64,000 bases of DNA, from contig NZ_LQOM01000011.1 in the NCBI RefSeq assembly GCF_002101595.1, forward strand, positions 1 to 64,000, given 5' to 3'. Position 1 is the stretch's first letter. Every line of letters begins with the position of its first letter. The stretch is from Mycobacterium celatum. GTDB lineage: Bacteria > Actinomycetota > Actinomycetes > Mycobacteriales > Mycobacteriaceae. The position numbers were made by a program, and so were the translations under genes. The notes beneath the pieces were generated by a model. That model ran no database searches. It had not been told where the DNA came from and saw only the letters and a program-made list of their open reading frames with translations. Below are positions 61,908 through 64,000 of the stretch, one piece after another.

Positions 61908-62366
61908 ATGCTGGACCGCGACTACCCCGACCAGGTCTGCTCCATTGCGCGCGCCCTCGAGGTCATCGGGCAGCGATGGTCAGTGCTCATCGTCCGCGAC
62001 GTCTTCCTGGGCCGGCACCGGTTCGACGACCTGTGCGCCGGCACCGGTATCACCCGCAGCATGCTCGCCGCACGGCTCGCGCACCTGGTCGACGAGGGCG
62101 TGCTGGAGCGGCGGCGCTACCAGAGCCGGCCCGAGCGATTCGAGTACCACCTCACCGAGAAGGGTCGGGCGCTGTTGCCGGTGCTCACGCAGCTGATGCT
62201 GTGGGGTGACCGCTATTACGGCGAACCCGGTGGACCGCCGCTGACGCTGGAACACCACGACTGCGGAGGCCATCCGCAGGATGGCCTGCAGTGCGACCGC
62301 TGTGGTGCCGCGCTCACCGTCGACGATGTGCGGGCTCGCCCGGCTGGATTTGCGCGCCGCCCGTAG
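61908..62366 (+). CDS. HxlR-family transcriptional regulator
   Basis: The product has 152 residues. The winged helix of the HxlR type begins with CSIARALEVIGQRWSVLIVR near residue 11 (cysteine C11 common in redox-responsive HxlR proteins) and continues with RFDDLCAGTGITRSMLAARL. A C-terminal extension has HHDCGGHPQDGLQCDRCG, a possible zinc site. It lies divergent to the methyltransferase and directly before the ileS leader. Confidence 0.87.
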   Translation: MLDRDYPDQVCSIARALEVIGQRWSVLIVRDVFLGRHRFDDLCAGTGITRSMLAARLAHLVDEGVLERRRYQSRPERFEYHLTEKGRALLPVLTQLMLWGDRYYGEPGGPPLTLEHHDCGGHPQDGLQCDRCGAALTVDDVRARPAGFARRP

Positions 62367-62565
62367 AATCGACCCAACGGCGTCGATCCGGCCATCACCG
62401 GGGAGCCTTCGGAAGAACGGCCACTGGCTCAGTAGAACCGAACGGGCAGGCCCGTCACAGCCTGTAATGAGCGGCCACGCCTCGGCGTGGCAAGCGGGGT
62501 GGTACCGCGGCGCTCGCGCACAGCGCGTTCGTCGTCCCCGGCCAGAGCAGTGGCACAGGGAGACG
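62367..62565 (+). promoter_or_regulatory. T-box riboswitch of ileS
   Basis: The 204-base gap upstream of ileS carries an actinobacterial T-box. A stem I with GGCCATCACCGG (62387-62398 region) places ATC, an isoleucine codon, in the specifier loop. The T-box proper GGGGTGGTACCGCGG (62496-62510) pairs with the tRNA acceptor end. GC-rich pairing sequence and the AGGGAG ribosome site (62557-62562) follow. In actinobacteria such elements sequester the ribosome site until uncharged tRNA-Ile binds, so control is probably translational. Confidence 0.9.
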
Positions 62566-62570
62566 ACGCT

Positions 62571-64000
62571 TTGACTTACCCGAAGTCGGCCGGCGGGGCG
62601 CCCGACTTTCCAGGGCTGGAGCTCGAGGTCCTCGAGTACTGGGACCGCGACGACACCTTCCGTGCCAGCATCGCGCGCCGCGCCGAGGCGCCGGAGTACG
62701 TGTTCTACGACGGGCCGCCGTTCGCCAACGGCCTGCCGCACTATGGGCATCTGCTCACCGGCTACGTCAAGGACATCGTGCCGCGGTATCGGACGATGCG
62801 CGGCTACAAGGTGGAGCGCCGCTTCGGCTGGGACACTCACGGGTTGCCGGCCGAACTCGAAGTGGAGCGCCAACTCGGCATCACCGACAAGTCGCAGATC
62901 GACGCGATGGGCATCGCGGCGTTCAACGAGGCGTGCCGCGAATCGGTGTTGCGCTACACCGACGAGTGGCAGGCCTATGTCACCCGCCAGGCCCGCTGGG
63001 TCGACTTCGAGCACGACTACAAGACGCTCGACTTGTCTTACATGGAGTCGGTGATCTGGGCGTTCAAGCAGTTGTGGGACAAGGGTTTAGCCTACGAGGG
63101 CTACCGGGTGCTGCCGTATTGCTGGCGCGACGAGACACCGCTGTCCAACCATGAGCTGCGGATGGACGACGACATCTACCAGAGCCGCCAGGATCCTGCG
63201 ATCACGGTCGGATTCGTTGTGCCCGAGGGGGAATTGGCCGGCGCGCATCTGTTGGTGTGGACGACGACGCCGTGGACGCTGCCGTCCAACCAGGCGGTCG
63301 CTGTCAACCCGGACGTGACGTATGTGCAGGTGCGGGCGGGGGATCGGCGTTATGTGTTGGCGGAGGCCCGGCTGGGTGCCTACGCCCGTGAGCTCGGCGA
63401 CGAGCCGGAGGTGCTGGGCCGCTACCCTGGCGCGGATCTGCTGGGGCTGCGGTACGTGCCGCCGTTCCCATATTTTATGGACTCCGCCAACGCTTTTCAG
63501 GTGCTGCCCGGCGAGTTCGTGACCACCGAGGACGGTACCGGGATTGTGCACATGGCGCCGGCCTACGGCGAAGACGACAAGGACACCGGCGACCGGGCGG
63601 GCATCGTGCCGGTCACCCCGGTCGACGCCAAGGGCCGCTTCGACGCCACCGTTCCGGACTACGCGGGTCAGCACGTCTTCGACGCGAACCCCCACATCAT
63701 CCGCGACCTGAAGAACGGCACCGGTCCCGCGGCGGCCAACGGCGCGGTGCTGCTGCGGCATGAAACCTACGAGCACCCGTATCCGCACTGCTGGCGCTGC
63801 CGAAACCCGTTGATCTATCGGGCGGTGTCGTCGTGGTTCGTCAAGGTCACCGAATTCCGGGACCGCATGGTCGAACTCAACCAGCAGATCACCTGGTATC
63901 CCGAGCATGTCCGGGACGGGATCTTCGGCAAGTGGCTGACCAACGCGCGCGACTGGTCGATCTCGCGAAACCGCTACTGGGGCACACCGATTCCGGTGTG
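62571..64000 (+). CDS. ileS: Isoleucyl-tRNA synthetase (3' end beyond window)
   Basis: 476 codons are visible of a protein of about 1040 residues. The class I HIGH signature appears as [12 protein letters not shown] near residue 45-56, followed by [20 protein letters not shown] and [14 protein letters not shown]. The editing (CP1) domain is present with [15 protein letters not shown] and [21 protein letters not shown]. The KMSKS loop lies past the edge. Start is a TTG at 62571, supported by AGGGAG eight bases upstream and by alignment of [11 protein letters not shown] with mycobacterial IleS. It charges tRNA-Ile in the cytosol. Confidence 0.96.
   Translation, partial: MTYPKSAGGAPDFPGLELEVLEYWDRDDTFRASIARRAEAPEYVFYDGPPFANGLPHYGHLLTGYVKDIVPRYRTMRGYKVERRFGWDTHGLPAELEVERQLGITDKSQIDAMGIAAFNEACRESVLRYTDEWQAYVTRQARWVDFEHDYKTLDLSYMESVIWAFKQLWDKGLAYEGYRVLPYCWRDETPLSNHELRMDDDIYQSRQDPAITVGFVVPEGELAGAHLLVWTTTPWTLPSNQAVAVNPDVTYVQVRAGDRRYVLAEARLGAYARELGDEPEVLGRYPGADLLGLRYVPPFPYFMDSANAFQVLPGEFVTTEDGTGIVHMAPAYGEDDKDTGDRAGIVPVTPVDAKGRFDATVPDYAGQHVFDANPHIIRDLKNGTGPAAANGAVLLRHETYEHPYPHCWRCRNPLIYRAVSSWFVKVTEFRDRMVELNQQITWYPEHVRDGIFGKWLTNARDWSISRNRYWGTPIPV

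Overview
The window is high-GC DNA from a mycobacterium. Most of it follows the gene order of Mycobacterium tuberculosis from Rv1454c (qor) to Rv1536 (ileS): qor, ctaA, an ABC exporter, mptB, the suf operon, thioredoxin, echA12, an ABC-F protein, acn, ripAB, moxR1 with its partners, fabG1-inhA-hemH, the nfeD/SPFH pair, mutAB-meaB, lipL, dodecin, the Rv1530-Rv1535 block and ileS. The species was not identified. Gene names rest on protein motifs and remembered synteny; no search was run.

Layout. 1-147 is the C-terminal half of an EsxH/EsxR-like WXG100 protein. 171-6287 holds qor, a shrunken ATP-grasp-like gene, heme A synthase, a two-gene ABC exporter and mannosyltransferase mptB. 6345-12609 is the SUF iron-sulfur operon sufR-B-D-C-S-U-T, with a SufR operator lying on the sufR start. 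12659-17709 is accessory DNA: zwf convergent with a GH15 trehalase-type gene, then two divergent genes (GntR regulator, acyl-CoA dehydrogenase) that have both lost their N-termini at one junction. 17720-26126 holds a zinc-ribbon/metallo-beta-lactamase protein between two palindromic elements, thioredoxin, echA12, an ABC-F ATPase, a tiny HTH protein, TetR and aconitase. 26192-37221 holds the cell-wall hydrolases RipA/RipB, the MoxR1-DUF58-VWA set, the FAS-II genes fabG1-inhA, ferrochelatase and the NfeD/SPFH pair.

37218-44428 is a second accessory stretch: a deazaflavin-type reductase with its TetR, an HTH plus seven-helix membrane protein pair (module 1), a zinc-ribbon protein, a mycobacterial DUF7159-like protein with a Gly-rich tail, a Pro-rich membrane protein, and a two-component system whose kinase is frameshifted. 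44429-51962 returns to the core: TVP38/DedA protein, methylmalonyl-CoA mutase mutA-mutB with its chaperone meaB, lipL and dodecin. 52004-53729 carries a hemophore-like protein and a second, rearranged copy of the HTH/membrane module. It lies where M. tuberculosis has its large Rv1499-Rv1529 glycolipid locus.

53900-57894 is a compact block (alcohol dehydrogenase, CMD-family protein, hotdog thioesterase, nitronate monooxygenase, TetR). Two copies of one 18-bp operator suggest that it is a single regulon. 58000-58659 is an M-box magnesium riboswitch leader, a hairpin, a 26-codon upstream ORF with a strong ribosome-binding site, and the small Rv1535-like protein. The window ends with TetR, a lipase, a double-ACT protein, an SAM methyltransferase, an HxlR regulator, and a T-box leader in front of ileS, which runs off the edge.

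The most interesting items are the duplicated HTH/7-TM module, the operator pair of the 54-58 kb regulon, the M-box/uORF leader, the deletion scar near 16.65 kb and the frameshifted kinase. No tRNA, rRNA, CRISPR array or insertion sequence was seen.
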